Below, one piece after another: positions 11,506 through 22,174 of a stretch of 64,000 nucleotides of DNA. Origin of the DNA: Flaccisagitta enflata (lineage: Eukaryota; Chaetognatha; Sagittoidea; Aphragmophora); the NCBI GenBank assembly GCA_965153355.1, contig OZ231127.1, positions 32,488,001-32,552,000 on the forward strand, written 5' to 3'. The notes below the pieces were generated by a model, which had not been told where the DNA came from, ran no database searches, and was given only the letters and a program-made list of their open reading frames with translations. The stretch's first letter is position 1. Each line of letters starts with the position of its first letter. A program made the translations under genes and the position numbers.

Positions 11506-11624
11506 CGGGTGGGCAGGAGCGGCAAACTCCGAAAACCAACTTTAAGACGGACGGACGACAGACGGACTGACGGATCAATCGACCGACAAGGAAAGTTCTA
11601 AAGTCACATGTGAGCGACTTAAAA
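11506..11624 (+). mobile_element. AGTCGC-family element, 5' truncated
   Basis: CGGGTGGGCAGGAGCGGCAA block, GACGGACGGAC microsatellite and AAGTCACATGTGAGCGACTT hairpin-like end followed by AAAA. Confidence 0.5.
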
Positions 11625-11695
11625 GATACAGACTGAACATCTATAATAGCCTGATAAATTGATAACTGATGCACCTCGCTATTAAAAGTATTTTA

Positions 11696-12094
<399 letters not shown>

Positions 12095-12440
12095 AGCTCA
12101 ATCGAGGGAATGAGCCCTCTAATGAAATTGATAGGGTGCATAAACTTGATAATTCTCTTTCATTTAGCGCAGAGCAGAATGCTCTGTGATCAATTCTTTC
12201 GCGTAATGAATTTTTTTAAATCTCCATTTTTTTTAGAAATTTTCATTCAAAATGCCATACAGTATATACTTAGAAATACGGGAGCCCTCATATCCTAAAT
12301 ACCATTTGTGCATATGAAATGAAACTGTGTGTGTATAATGCTTATGTCCTACAGGGTTGACAATGGGGTATGGCAGCTCTGTGGATAGCTCTCTTGAATT
12401 TACTAAATCAGATCCGCTCTCATGTTACAGCTGATGGAAT

Positions 12441-12520
12441 TGATCTAATGGTTAACTCACTTGTCTTCAGATTGATTATGATCAGTTTATTCAAATGTTC
12501 CAGGTTCAAATCCCAGGACA
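12441..12520 (+). ncRNA. tRNA-like (SINE/pseudogene) segment in U1 spacer
   Basis: A GGTTCAAATCC word at 12503-12513 matches the Pol III B box, and TGATCTAATGGTTAACTC about 60 nt upstream resembles an A box. The T stem does not pair well, so this is at best a tRNA-derived SINE remnant. The B box recurs in the other units at 16133, 19793 and 32088. Confidence 0.3.
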
Positions 12521-13380
12521 AAAAAGTCAATTTTGTGATGGACCAACTGATCGCGTAACCGACCGAGGGTTGGACTAAGTATGGTGAAGAGTGGCAAAGA
12601 AAAGATGCATTTTATATAATAATTTCAACAATTTTGTCTATCAAATGTCTAACTTTCAAAACCAATCTAGCCATTTTGCTCAATTCGTTTTGAATTTTGT
12701 AAATATATTGGTTAGAAGTTCCAAAGGCATGTTTATCTTTTCTTTATGGAGCCTTGATGGCAGGTTATTTGGCTTTCTACACTTGATGGTATCAGTTGCT
12801 ATCAAGTGTCTTCATTTGAGCAATAAGTAAAAAACATGTTGTCAAGCTTTACAACACATGAATGTTGAATGACATGGCTTGACATAAGAACAATTTGTAT
12901 CTCAACCCAGTAAAGACAAGGTTCCTGGCTACAATATTGAAATACATATTAAGAGTCAAAATTGATGATCGGATTTAGTGATCTCTTGCATCAAGCAGCA
13001 TTGCATCTAACTAAGCCTAAAGCTTCAGAAAAGCAAAGGAATAGTATTTAAATATCCCAGTTGCAAAGCGAATCTCAAACCATCTCGCCAATGTACTGCT
13101 TCAGGAAGATTAATATGTCAAGAGTCTTCAGTTTTTAGTGACTTACATTTCAACTTTAAAATCAGCTTCCATCTATAACGAGCTAAAAAAAAAGGTTTTT
13201 CAGGCCTGTGTGGAGTACTAGGATCCTCCTTTCTGACATTATATTTGCTTGTTAGAGGTCTCAATGGCTTCTGTAAGAGAGAAAAGGAACATGGAACAAG
13301 GAACGTGGGGTCTGAATATCGTTTGGGACGTGTGGGAAGGGGTATACAACCCCCGTGCATACCTTTTCCCACCCCATCCT

Positions 13381-13382
<2 letters not shown>

Positions 13383-13436
<54 letters not shown>
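13383..13436. repeat. (CA)n microsatellite, unit 1
   Basis: Length differs between units (equivalents near 17010-17102, 20662-20755 and 32967-33017). Confidence 0.95.
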
Positions 13437-13440
<4 letters not shown>

Positions 13441-13983
13441 CATAACTGCAGTATCATAAATCCGCATTTTCACACTTATCAACTTGGTCATTACAGACAA
13501 ATGAATGGACCAACAAACAGACCAATGGACCATTGGCCAATGGATTGATGGACCGACAGACCGATGGACCAACGGACTGATGGACCAATGGATAGACAAA
13601 GCCTCTTAAACAGTTGCGTGTCCGCAACTAAAAACATCAGATAACACAAAGTTATGTGAAACAAAAGCAGTTGTGAGTGAGGTTCATCAAAGCTGGGATT
13701 AGGGCCAAAGAAAAGAGGCCAAAGAAAAAAGGCCAAAAGTTGTCTTTTGTTTTTGGCTGGCCTCGTTTTCGCTTCTCATTTGCATTTCTTTCAAAATTAA
13801 CCATCAACTCAGAGCAGTTAAACAAAATGCTCTTCTGATTTGAAAAAGGGCTTAGTAAAAGCTATCAGATAATCTAAGATCAAAGGCCATGTAAGCTTTT
13901 ACAAAAGATGATAATAATGGACAAAAATTCTCAAAGAAATTTTGATTATCATGCGGTTAAAGGTTAGAAAGGAGAAAGAGAAA

Positions 13984-14006
13984 AGCTCATAGTAGACATT
14001 TCGATT
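13984..14006 (+). promoter_or_regulatory. Candidate PSE of U1-1
   Basis: AGCTCATAGTAGACATTTC begins exactly 57 nt before the U1 start, the usual distance of a metazoan proximal sequence element. It is conserved in all six copies while flanking DNA diverges. There is no TATA box, as expected for Pol II snRNA genes. Confidence 0.6.
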
Positions 14007-14040
14007 GTTTTGACTGGTTCTGACAAAACAGCAACTCGGC

Positions 14041-14204
14041 ATACTTACCTGGCTCAAGGGATACCTTGATCAGTAAGGAGGTTCCCCCAGGGCGAGGCCT
14101 TTCCATTGCACTTCGGTTGGGCTGACCCTTGCGATTTCCCCAAATGTGGGAAACTCGGGAGCATAATTTGTGGTAGTGGGGGTCTGCGTCCGCGCTAACC
14201 CCTG
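14041..14204 (+). ncRNA. U1 spliceosomal snRNA, copy 1 (variant)
   Basis: 164 nt, starting with the 5'-splice-site recognition sequence ATACTTACCTG. The stem-loop I loop is GATCAGTAAGG (U1-70K site type), the stem-loop II loop ATTGCACTTC (U1A type), followed by GATTTCCCCAAATGTGGGAA (stem-loop III), the Sm site ATAATTTGTGG and the closing GGGGGTCTGCGTCCGCGC stem. The length equals human U1. U1 base-pairs with 5' splice sites in the spliceosome. This copy has two private changes: A at nt 17, which weakens the stem I GGGG/CCCC pairing, and CCCCTG instead of CCCCCG at the 3' end. It may be a weak or decaying copy. Confidence 0.95.
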
Positions 14205-14303
14205 ACAAATCTTGGCATTCTCTTATGGGCATAATGTACATGCGACCATGTGTGATGAGTGTATCCCATTCCTCCTTAAAAAGCTCCAATACCTCTTTTA
14301 CCA

Positions 14304-15026
14304 TCTTCGGTCGTGTGCTATGGGACTCCATATCCCGCTATGTCGATCCGTTGGTTGGTTGGTTGGTCCCTTTTTGGGCAGCGGCCCCAAAGGGCCGATG
14401 TCCTGTAGAACACAGGGGGGAATTTCCATACGTCCATCCGTCCGTCCCCCCCCCCCCCCGTTGGCCATCAAGGCCTCAAATTTGCCCTCCCAGCCCTAAA
14501 TTTAGCCCTCCAGGCCTCAAATCAGCCTTCTAGGCTTCAAATCAGCCCCCCCCCCGCCTCAAATCTGACCTACAGACCTCAGATCTGCCCTCCAGACCTT
14601 CAACTAGGCCTCCAAGCATCAAATCAGCCCTCTGTGGCTCAAATTTGCCCTCCAAACCTCAAATCCACTCTCAAAGCCTCAATTCTGCCCTCCAGCCTTC
14701 AAATATGCCTTCTTTGGCCTGAATCAGTCATCTATTGCCAGAAATGTGCCTCCTCAGGACGTATGGAAATTCCCCCCTGTGTTCTACAGGACATCGGCCC
14801 TTTGGGGCCGCTGCCCTGCTCTCACTCCACTTCTTCACTGGATCACTCCCAGCAGGGCATCGGGTACCGCTGACCATGTGCGATCCTTGGATGACTACTT
14901 TACTTTTTCGGCGTTTTTTAGCTTTTTGACCCTGTCGCTCCTACACAAATGCTCCAGTGACCTTCTCCAGCACTGCTCCTGCCCACCTGCATGCAACTGG
15001 GGTAGCCATGTATCCGGCCTCGTTCC
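14304..15026 (-). mobile_element. AGTCGC-family element interrupted by HINE 1
   Basis: The degenerate terminus TTCGGTCGTGTGCTATGGGAC (14307 onward) and GTTGGTTGGTTGGTCCC, then after the HINE (14899 onward) TTTACTTTTTCGG through GTAGCCATGTATCCGGCC, form one minus-strand element. The uninterrupted version is at 33893-34079. Confidence 0.65.
14376..14898 (+). mobile_element. HINE 1 (non-autonomous Helentron)
   Basis: Begins GGGCAGCGGCCCCAAAGGGCC and has an inverted repeat of about 60 bp (GTCCTGTAGAACACAGG inside). The core is a 15-20-bp minisatellite of the CCTCAAATCTGCCCTCCAG type. The second inverted repeat follows, then a GCCCTGCT..AGCAGGGC hairpin and GGTACCGCTGACCA. Inverted repeats and end motifs match the autonomous element at 22203-30879. 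It sits in a T run and the empty site is at 33951. In coding orientation of the autonomous element, this copy is inverted. Confidence 0.85.
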
Positions 15027-15109
15027 TATGCTATACTAGTCTTTTCTTCCTGCACAGCTGATTATCACCAGAATTAAAAAAGAACATGGAACCGTTTTGA
15101 ATATCATGA

Positions 15110-15296
15110 TTTTTAGTCGCATGCTATGCGACTCTACACCCCACTTTATAAGTCCGTTGGTCCATCTGCCACACTTTATTATTTTCAGATTTTGAGTTCT
15201 TTGGCCTCACTGCTTCAGCCCAAATTATCATGTGACCTCAAAAACGGCCCATGCCCACCCACACGCAACTAGGGTAGCCGTGTATCCGGCCTTGTT
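15110..15296 (-). mobile_element. AGTCGC-family element, unit 1
   Basis: TTTTTAGTCGCATGCTATGCGACT hairpin terminus (written from +; loop within), TCACTGCTTCAGCCC block and GTGTATCCGGCCTTG end. Identical positions in other units: 18770-18956, 31063-31249 and 34163-34350. Confidence 0.75.
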
Positions 15297-15401
15297 TTTA
15301 TTTTGAGTTGGAACACCAATGATCTGAATTGCTTTTTGAGTTGAATTCTTAATTTATCCGTAAGCAAAAAAAGTTTTGTAGACTGTCAACTGTACTTCTT
15401 C

Positions 15402-15590
15402 TCTTTTTACTTGCATGCTATGTGACTCTACAGCCTGCTTAGTCCATCGGTCTGTTGGTCTGTCAGTTAGTCACATTTTATCTTTTCTATGTTTTTTAGT
15501 CATGTACACGCAACACAAAACCGACTGATGGACCGATGAACCAATGGACAGACAAAGCGTGCCCCCAACTAAAAACATCAGATAACACAG
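15402..15590. mobile_element. AGTCGC-family fragments, two orientations
   Basis: TTACTTGCATGCTATGTGACT with TCTGTTGGTCTGTC, then TTTTTTAGTCATGTACACGC and GATGGACCGATG leading to CCAACTAAAAAC: at least two partial copies back to back. Present in all four units. Confidence 0.5.
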
Positions 15591-17007
15591 GTGAAATAAA
15601 AGCAGTTGTGAGTGAGGTTCATCAGATAAGGGCCAAAGAAAAGAGGCCAAAAGTTGTCTTTTGTTTTTTTGCTGGCCTCGTTTTCGATACTTATTTGCAT
15701 TTTTTTCAAAATTATCCATCAACTCAGCTCAATCGAGGGAATGAGCCCTCTAATGAAATTGATAGGGTGCATAAACTTGATAATTCTTTTTCATTTAGCG
15801 CAGAGCAGAATGCTCTGTGATCAATTCTTTCGCGTAATAAATTTTTTTAAATCTCCATTTTTTTAGAAATTTTCATTCAAAATGCCATACAGTATATACT
15901 TAGAAATACGGGAGCCCTCAAATCCTAAATACCATTTGTGCATATGAAATGAAACTGTGTGTGTATAATGCTTATGTCCTACAGGGTTGACAACGGGGTA
16001 TGGCAGCTCTGTGGATAGCTCTCTTGAATTTACTAAATCAGATCCGCTCTCATGTAACAGCTGATGGAATTGATCTAATGGTTAACTCACTTGTCTTCAG
16101 ATTGATTATGATCAGTTTATTCAAATGTTCCAGGTTCAAATCCCAGGACAAAAAAATCAATTTTGTGATGGACCAATCGATCGCGTAACCGACCGAGGGT
16201 TGGACTAAGTATGGTGAAGAGTGGCAAAGAAAAGATGCATTTTATATAATAATTTCAACAATTTTGTCTATCAAATGTCTAACTTTCAAAACCAATCTAG
16301 CCATTTTGCTCAATTCGTTTTGAATTTTGTAAATATATTGGTTAGAAGTTCCAAAGGCATGTTTATCTTTTCTTTATGGAGCCTTGATGGCAGGTTATTT
16401 GGCTTTCTACACTTGATGGTATCAGTTGCTATCAAGTGTCTTCATTTGAGCAATAAGTAAAAAACATGTTGTCAAGCTTTACAACACATGAATGTTGAAT
16501 GACATGGCTTGACATAAGAACAATTTGTATCTCAACCCAGTAAAGACAAGGTTCCTGGCTACAATATTGAAATACATATTAAGAGTCAAAATTGATGATC
16601 GGATTTAGTGATCTCTTGCATCAAGCAGCATTGCATCTAACTAAGCCTAAAGCTTCAGAAAAGCAAAGGAATAGTATTTAAATATCCCAGTTGCAAAGCG
16701 AATCTCAAACCATCTCGCCAATGTACTGCTTCAGGAAGATTAATATGTCAAGAGTCTTCAGTTTTTAGTGACTTACATTTCAACTTTAAAATCAGCTTCC
16801 ATCTATAACGAGCTAAAAAAAAAGGTTTTTCAGGCCTGTGTGGAGTACTAGGATCCTCCTTTCTGACATTATATTTGCTTGTTAGAGGTCTCAATGGCTT
16901 CTGTAAGAGAGAAAAGGAACATGGAACAAGGAACGTGGGGTCTGAATATCGTTTGGGATGTGTGGGAAGGGGTATACAACCCCCGTGCATACCTTTTCCC
17001 ACCCCAT

Positions 17008-17092
<85 letters not shown>

Positions 17093-17649
17093 CACACACA
17101 CAAAATCATAACTGCAGCATCATAAATCCGCATTTTCACACTTATCAACTTGGTCATTACAGACAAATGAATGGACCAACAAACAGACCAATGGACCATT
17201 GGCCAATGGATTGATGGACCGACAGACCGATGGACCAACGGACTGATGGACCAATGGATAGACAAAGCCTCTTAAACAGTTGCGTGTCCGCAACTAAAAA
17301 CATCAGATAACACAAAGTTATGTGAAACAAAAGCAGTTGTGAGTGAGGTTCATCAAAGCTGGGATTAGGGCCAAAGAAAAGAGGCCAAAGAAAAAAGGCC
17401 AAAAGTTGTCTTTTGTTTTTGGCTGGCCTCGTTTTCGCTTCTCATTTGCATTTCTTTCAAAATTAACCATCAACTCAGAGCAGTTAAACAAAATGCTCTT
17501 CTGATTTGAAAAAGGGCTTAGTAAAAGCTATCAGATAATCTAAGATCAAAGGCCATGTAAGCTTTTACAAAAGATGATAATAATGGACAAAAATTCTCAA
17601 AGAAATTTTGATTATCATGCGGTTAAAGGTTAGAAAGGAGAAAGAGAAA

Positions 17650-17672
17650 AGCTCATAGTAGACATTTCGATT
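17650..17672 (+). promoter_or_regulatory. Candidate PSE of U1-2
   Basis: AGCTCATAGTAGACATTTC at -57 from the U1 start, as in the other copies. Confidence 0.6.
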
Positions 17673-17706
17673 GTTTTGACTGGTTCTGACAAAACAGCAA
17701 CTCGGC

Positions 17707-17870
17707 ATACTTACCTGGCTCAGGGGATACCTTGATCAGTAAGGAGGTTCCCCCAGGGCGAGGCCTTTCCATTGCACTTCGGTTGGGCTGACCCTTGCGA
17801 TTTCCCCAAATGTGGGAAACTCGGGAGCATAATTTGTGGTAGTGGGGGTCTGCGTCCGCGCTAACCCCCG
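17707..17870 (+). ncRNA. U1 spliceosomal snRNA, copy 2
   Basis: 164 nt. All recognisable U1 parts are intact: ATACTTACCTG 5' end, stem I with GATCAGTAAGG loop, ATTGCACTTC loop II, ACCCTTGCGATTTCCCC region, ATAATTTGTGG Sm site and the final CCGCGCTAACCCCCG stem. It lacks the two changes seen in copy 1, so stem I pairs fully. Identical in sequence to copy 3. With an intact -57 block it is a good candidate for a functional gene. Confidence 0.97.
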
Positions 17871-18041
17871 ACAAATCTTGGCATTCTCTTATGGGCATAA
17901 TATACATGCGACCATGTGTGATGAGTGTATCCCATTCCTCCCTAAAAAGCTCCAATACCTCTTTTACCATCTTCGGTCGTGTGCTATGGGACTCCATATC
18001 CCGCTATGTCGATCCGTTGGTTGGTTGGTTGGTCCCTTTTT

Positions 18042-18558
18042 GGGCAGCGGCCCCAAAGGGCCGATGTCCTGTAGAACACAGGGGGGAATTTCCATACGTC
18101 CATCCGTCCGTCCCCCCCCCGTTGGCCATCAAGGCCTCAAATTTGCCCTCCCAGCCCTAAATTTAGCCCTCCAGGCCTCAAATCAGCCTTCTAGGCTTCA
18201 AATCAGCCCCCCCCCGCCTCAAATCTGACCTACAGACCTCAGATCTGCCCTCCAGACCTTCAACTAGGCCTCCAAGCATCAAATCAGCCCTCTGTGGCTC
18301 AAATTTGCCCTCCAAACCTCAAATCCACTCTCAAAGCCTCAATTCTGCCCTCCAGCCTTCAAATATGCCTTCTTTGGCCTGAATCAGTCATCTATTGCCA
18401 GAAATGTGCCTCCTCAGGACGTATGGAAATTCCCCCCTGTGTTCTACAGGACATCGGCCCTTTGGGGCCGCTGCCCTGCTCTCACTCCACTTCTTCACTG
18501 GATCACTCCCAGCAGGGCATCGGGTACCGCTGACCATGTGCGATCCTTGGATGACTAG
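18042..18558 (+). mobile_element. HINE 2 (non-autonomous Helentron)
   Basis: Same insertion site and nearly the same sequence as HINE 1, differing mainly in C-run lengths. It was duplicated together with the unit, not inserted separately. Confidence 0.85.
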
Positions 18559-18769
18559 TTTACTTTTTCGGCGTTTTTTAGCTTTTTGACCCTGTCGCTC
18601 CTACACAAATGCTCCAGTGACCTTCTCCAGCACTGCTCTTGCCCACCTGCATGCAACTGGGGTAGCCATGTATCCGGCCTCGTTCCTATGCTATACTAGT
18701 CTTTTCTTCCTGTACAGCTGATTATCACCAGAATTAAAAAAGAACATGGAACCATTTTGAATATCATGA

Positions 18770-18956
18770 TTTTTAGTCGCATGCTATGCGACTCTACACC
18801 CCACTTTATAAGTCCGTTGGTCCATCTGCCACACTTTATTATTTTCAGATTTTGAGTTCTTTGGCCTCACTGCTTCAGCCCAAATTATCATGTGACCTCA
18901 AAAACGGCCCATGCCCACCCACACGCAACTAGGGTAGCCGTGTATCCGGCCTTGTT
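18770..18956 (-). mobile_element. AGTCGC-family element, unit 2
   Basis: Duplicate of 15110-15296, with AGTCGCATGCTATGCGACT terminal hairpin and GTGTATCCGGCCTTG end. Confidence 0.75.
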
Positions 18957-20661
18957 TTTATTTTGAGTTGGAACACCAATGATCTGAATTGCTTTTTGAG
19001 TTGAATTCTTAATTTATCCGTAAGCAAAAAAAGTTTTGTAGACTGTCAACTGTACTTCTTCTCTTTTTACTTGCATGCTATGTGACTCTACAGCCTGCTT
19101 AGTCCATCGGTCTGTTGGTCTGTCAGTCAGTCACATTTTATCTTTTCTATGTTTTTTAGTCATGTACACGCAACACAAAACCGACTGATGGACCGATGAA
19201 CCAATGGACAGACAAAGCGTGCCCCCAACTAAAAACATCAGATAACACAGGTGACATAAAAGCAGTTGTGAGTGAGGTTCATCAGATAAGGGCCAAAGAA
19301 AAGAGGCCAAAAGTTGTCTTTTGTTTTTTTGCTGGCCTCGTTTTCGATACTTATTTGCATTTTTTTCAAAATTATCCATCAACTCAGCTCAATCGAGGGA
19401 ATGAGCCCTCTAATGAAATTGATAGGGTGCATAAACTTGATAATTCTCTTTCATTTAGCGCAGAGCAGAATGCTCTGTGATCAATTCTTTCGCGTAATAA
19501 ATTTTTTTAAATCTCCATTTTTTTAGAAATTTTCATTCAAAATGCCATACAGTATATACTTAGAAATACGGGAGCCCTCATATCCTAAATACCATTTGTG
19601 CATATGAAATGAAACTGTGTGTGTATAATGCTTATGTCCTACAGGGTTGACAACGGGGTATGGCAGCTCTGTGGATAGCTCTCTTGAATTTACTAAATCA
19701 GATCCGCTCTCATGTAACAGCTGATGGAATTGATCTAATGGTTAACTCACTTGTCTTCAGATTGATTATGATCAGTTTATTCAAATGTTCCAGGTTCAAA
19801 TCCCAGGACAAAAAAATCAATTTTGTGATGGACCAACTGATCGCGTAACCGACCGAGGGTTGGACTAAGTATGGTGAAGAGTGGCAAAGAAAAGATGCAT
19901 TTTATATAATAATTTCAACAATTTTGTCTATCAAATGTCTAACTTTCAAAACCAATCTAGCCATTTTGCTCAATTCGTTTTGAATTTTGTAAATATATTG
20001 GTTAGAAGTTCCAAAGGCATGTTTATCTTTTCTTTATGGAGCCTTGATGGCAGGTTATTTGGCTTTCTACACTTGATGGTATCAGTTGCTATCAAGTGTC
20101 TTCATTTGAGCAATAAGTAAAAAACATGTTGTCAAGCTTTACAACACATGAATGTTGAATGACATGGCTTGACATAAGAACAATTTGTATCTCAACCCAG
20201 TAAAGACAAGGTTCCTGGCTACAATATTGAAATACATATTAAGAGTCAAAATTGATGATCGGATTTAGTGATCTCTTGCATCAAGCAGCATTGCATCTAA
20301 CTAAGCCTAAAGCTTCAGAAAAGCAAAGGAATAGTATTTAAATATCCCAGTTGCAAAGCGAATCTCAAACCATCTCGCCAATGTACTGCTTCAGGAAGAT
20401 TAATATGTCAAGAGTCTTCAGTTTTTAGTGACTTACATTTCAACTTTAAAATCAGCTTCCATCTATAACGAGCTAAAAAAAAAGGTTTTTCAGGCCTGTG
20501 TGGAGTACTAGGATCCTCCTTTCTGACATTATATTTGCTTGTTAGAGGTCTCAATGGCTTCTGTAAGAGAGAAAAGGAACATGGAACAAGGAACGTGGGG
20601 TCTGAATATCGTTTGGGATGTGTGGGAAGGGGTATACAACCCCCGTGCATACCACCCACAA

Positions 20662-20745
<84 letters not shown>

Positions 20746-21302
20746 CACACACACAAAATCATAACTGCAGCATCATAAATCCGCATTTTCACACTTATCA
20801 ACTTGGTCATTACAGACAAATGAATGGACCAACAAACAGACCAATGGACCATTGGCCAATGGATTGATGGACCGACAGACCGATGGACCAACGGACTGAT
20901 GGACCAATGGATAGACAAAGCCTCTTAAACAGTTGCGTGTCCGCAACTAAAAACATCAGATAACACAAAGTTATGTGAAACAAAAGCAGTTGTGAGTGAG
21001 GTTCATCAAAGCTGGGATTAGGGCCAAAGAAAAGAGGCCAAAGAAAAAAGGCCAAAAGTTGTCTTTTGTTTTTGGCTGGCCTCGTTTTCGCTTCTCATTT
21101 GCATTTCTTTCAAAATTAACCATCAACTCAGAGCAGTTAAACAAAATGCTCTTCTGATTTGAAAAAGGGCTTAGTAAAAGCTATCAGATAATCTAAGATC
21201 AAAGGCCATGTAAGCTTTTACAAAAGGTGATAATAATGGACAAAAATTCTCAAAGAAATTTTGATTATCATGCGGTTAAAGGTTAGAAAGGAGAAAGAGA
21301 AA

Positions 21303-21325
21303 AGCTCATAGTAGACATTTCGATT
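21303..21325 (+). promoter_or_regulatory. Candidate PSE of U1-3
   Basis: AGCTCATAGTAGACATTTC at -57. Confidence 0.6.
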
Positions 21326-21359
21326 GTTTTGACTGGTTCTGACAAAACAGCAACTCGGC

Positions 21360-21523
21360 ATACTTACCTGGCTCAGGGGATACCTTGATCAGTAAGGAGG
21401 TTCCCCCAGGGCGAGGCCTTTCCATTGCACTTCGGTTGGGCTGACCCTTGCGATTTCCCCAAATGTGGGAAACTCGGGAGCATAATTTGTGGTAGTGGGG
21501 GTCTGCGTCCGCGCTAACCCCCG
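21360..21523 (+). ncRNA. U1 spliceosomal snRNA, copy 3
   Basis: 164 nt and identical to copy 2 in all recognisable parts: splice-site sequence, stem-loops I-IV and the Sm site ATAATTTGTGG. It lies 172 nt upstream of HINE 3 and about 680 nt upstream of the Helentron. The -57 block is intact, so it could still be transcribed. Confidence 0.97.
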
Positions 21524-21694
21524 ACAAATCTTGGCATTCTCTTATGGGCATAATATACATGCGACCATGTGTGATGAGTGTATCCCATTCCTCCCTAAAA
21601 AGCTCCAATACCTCTTTTACCATCTTCGGTCGTGTGCTATGGGACTCCATATCCCGCTATGTCGATCCGTTGGTTGGTTGGTTGGTCCCTTTTT

Positions 21695-22174
21695 GGGCAG
21701 CGGCCCCAAAGGGCCGATGTCCTGTAGAACACAGAATTTCCATCGTCCATCCGTCCGTCCCCGTTGGCCATCAAGGCCTCAAATTTGCCCTCCCAGCCTA
21801 AATTTAGCCCTCAGGCCTCAAATCAGCTTCTGGCTTCAACCCCCGCCTCAAATCTGACCTACAGACCTCAGATCTGCCTCCAGACCTTCAACTAGGCCTC
21901 CAAGCATCAAATCAGCCCTCTGTGGCTCAAATTTGCCCTCCAAACCTCAAATCCACTCTCAAAGCCTCAATTCTGCTCCTCCAGCCTTCAAATATATGCC
22001 TTTTGGCCTGAATCAGTCATCTATTGCCAGAAATGTGCCTCCTAGGACGTATCATTCCCCCTGTGTTCTACAGGACATCGGCCCAGGGCCGCCCTATCTC
22101 ACTCCCTTCTTCACTGGATCACTCCCAGCAGGGCATCGGGTACCGCTGACCATGTGCGATCCTTGGATGACTAG
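21695..22174 (+). mobile_element. HINE 3 (non-autonomous Helentron), shortened
   Basis: Same element as HINE 1 and 2 (start GGGCAGCGGCCCC, end GGTACCGCTGACCATGTGCG), but about 40 nt shorter through scattered 1-6-nt losses, mostly in C and G runs. The Helentron polyprotein frame from the right ends inside it, at 22094. Confidence 0.85.

Larger units (their letters stand above)
12095..15725 (+). repeat. U1 array, tandem unit 1
   Basis: About 3.63-kb unit starting AGCTCAATCGAGGGAATGAG. In order it holds a tRNA-like B-box segment, unique spacer, (CA)n at 13383-13436, AGTCGC-family remnants, the U1 gene (14041-14204), a HINE (14376-14898) and two minus-strand AGTCGC elements. Units 2 and 3 match it almost base for base. 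Small open frames here are conserved only because the DNA is duplicated, so none is annotated. Confidence 0.9.
15726..19385 (+). repeat. U1 array, tandem unit 2
   Basis: Near-identical to unit 1 over its whole length (start AGCTCAATCGAGGG at 15726), including tRNA-like segment, (CA)n, U1 gene, HINE and AGTCGC copies. Confidence 0.9.

Noticed and set aside
12370-12830. Small + strand frames (62 and 79 codons) repeated in every unit
   Set aside because: They match no family, and units are too similar for their conservation to mean coding.
13987-14331. 114-codon minus-strand frame kept in four U1 units
   Set aside because: It is the antisense of the U1 gene and its flanks; conservation is explained by the RNA and by tandem duplication.
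14400-14930. Proline/serine-rich + strand frames over HINE cores
   Set aside because: Products of the 20-bp internal minisatellite; frames differ between HINE copies.
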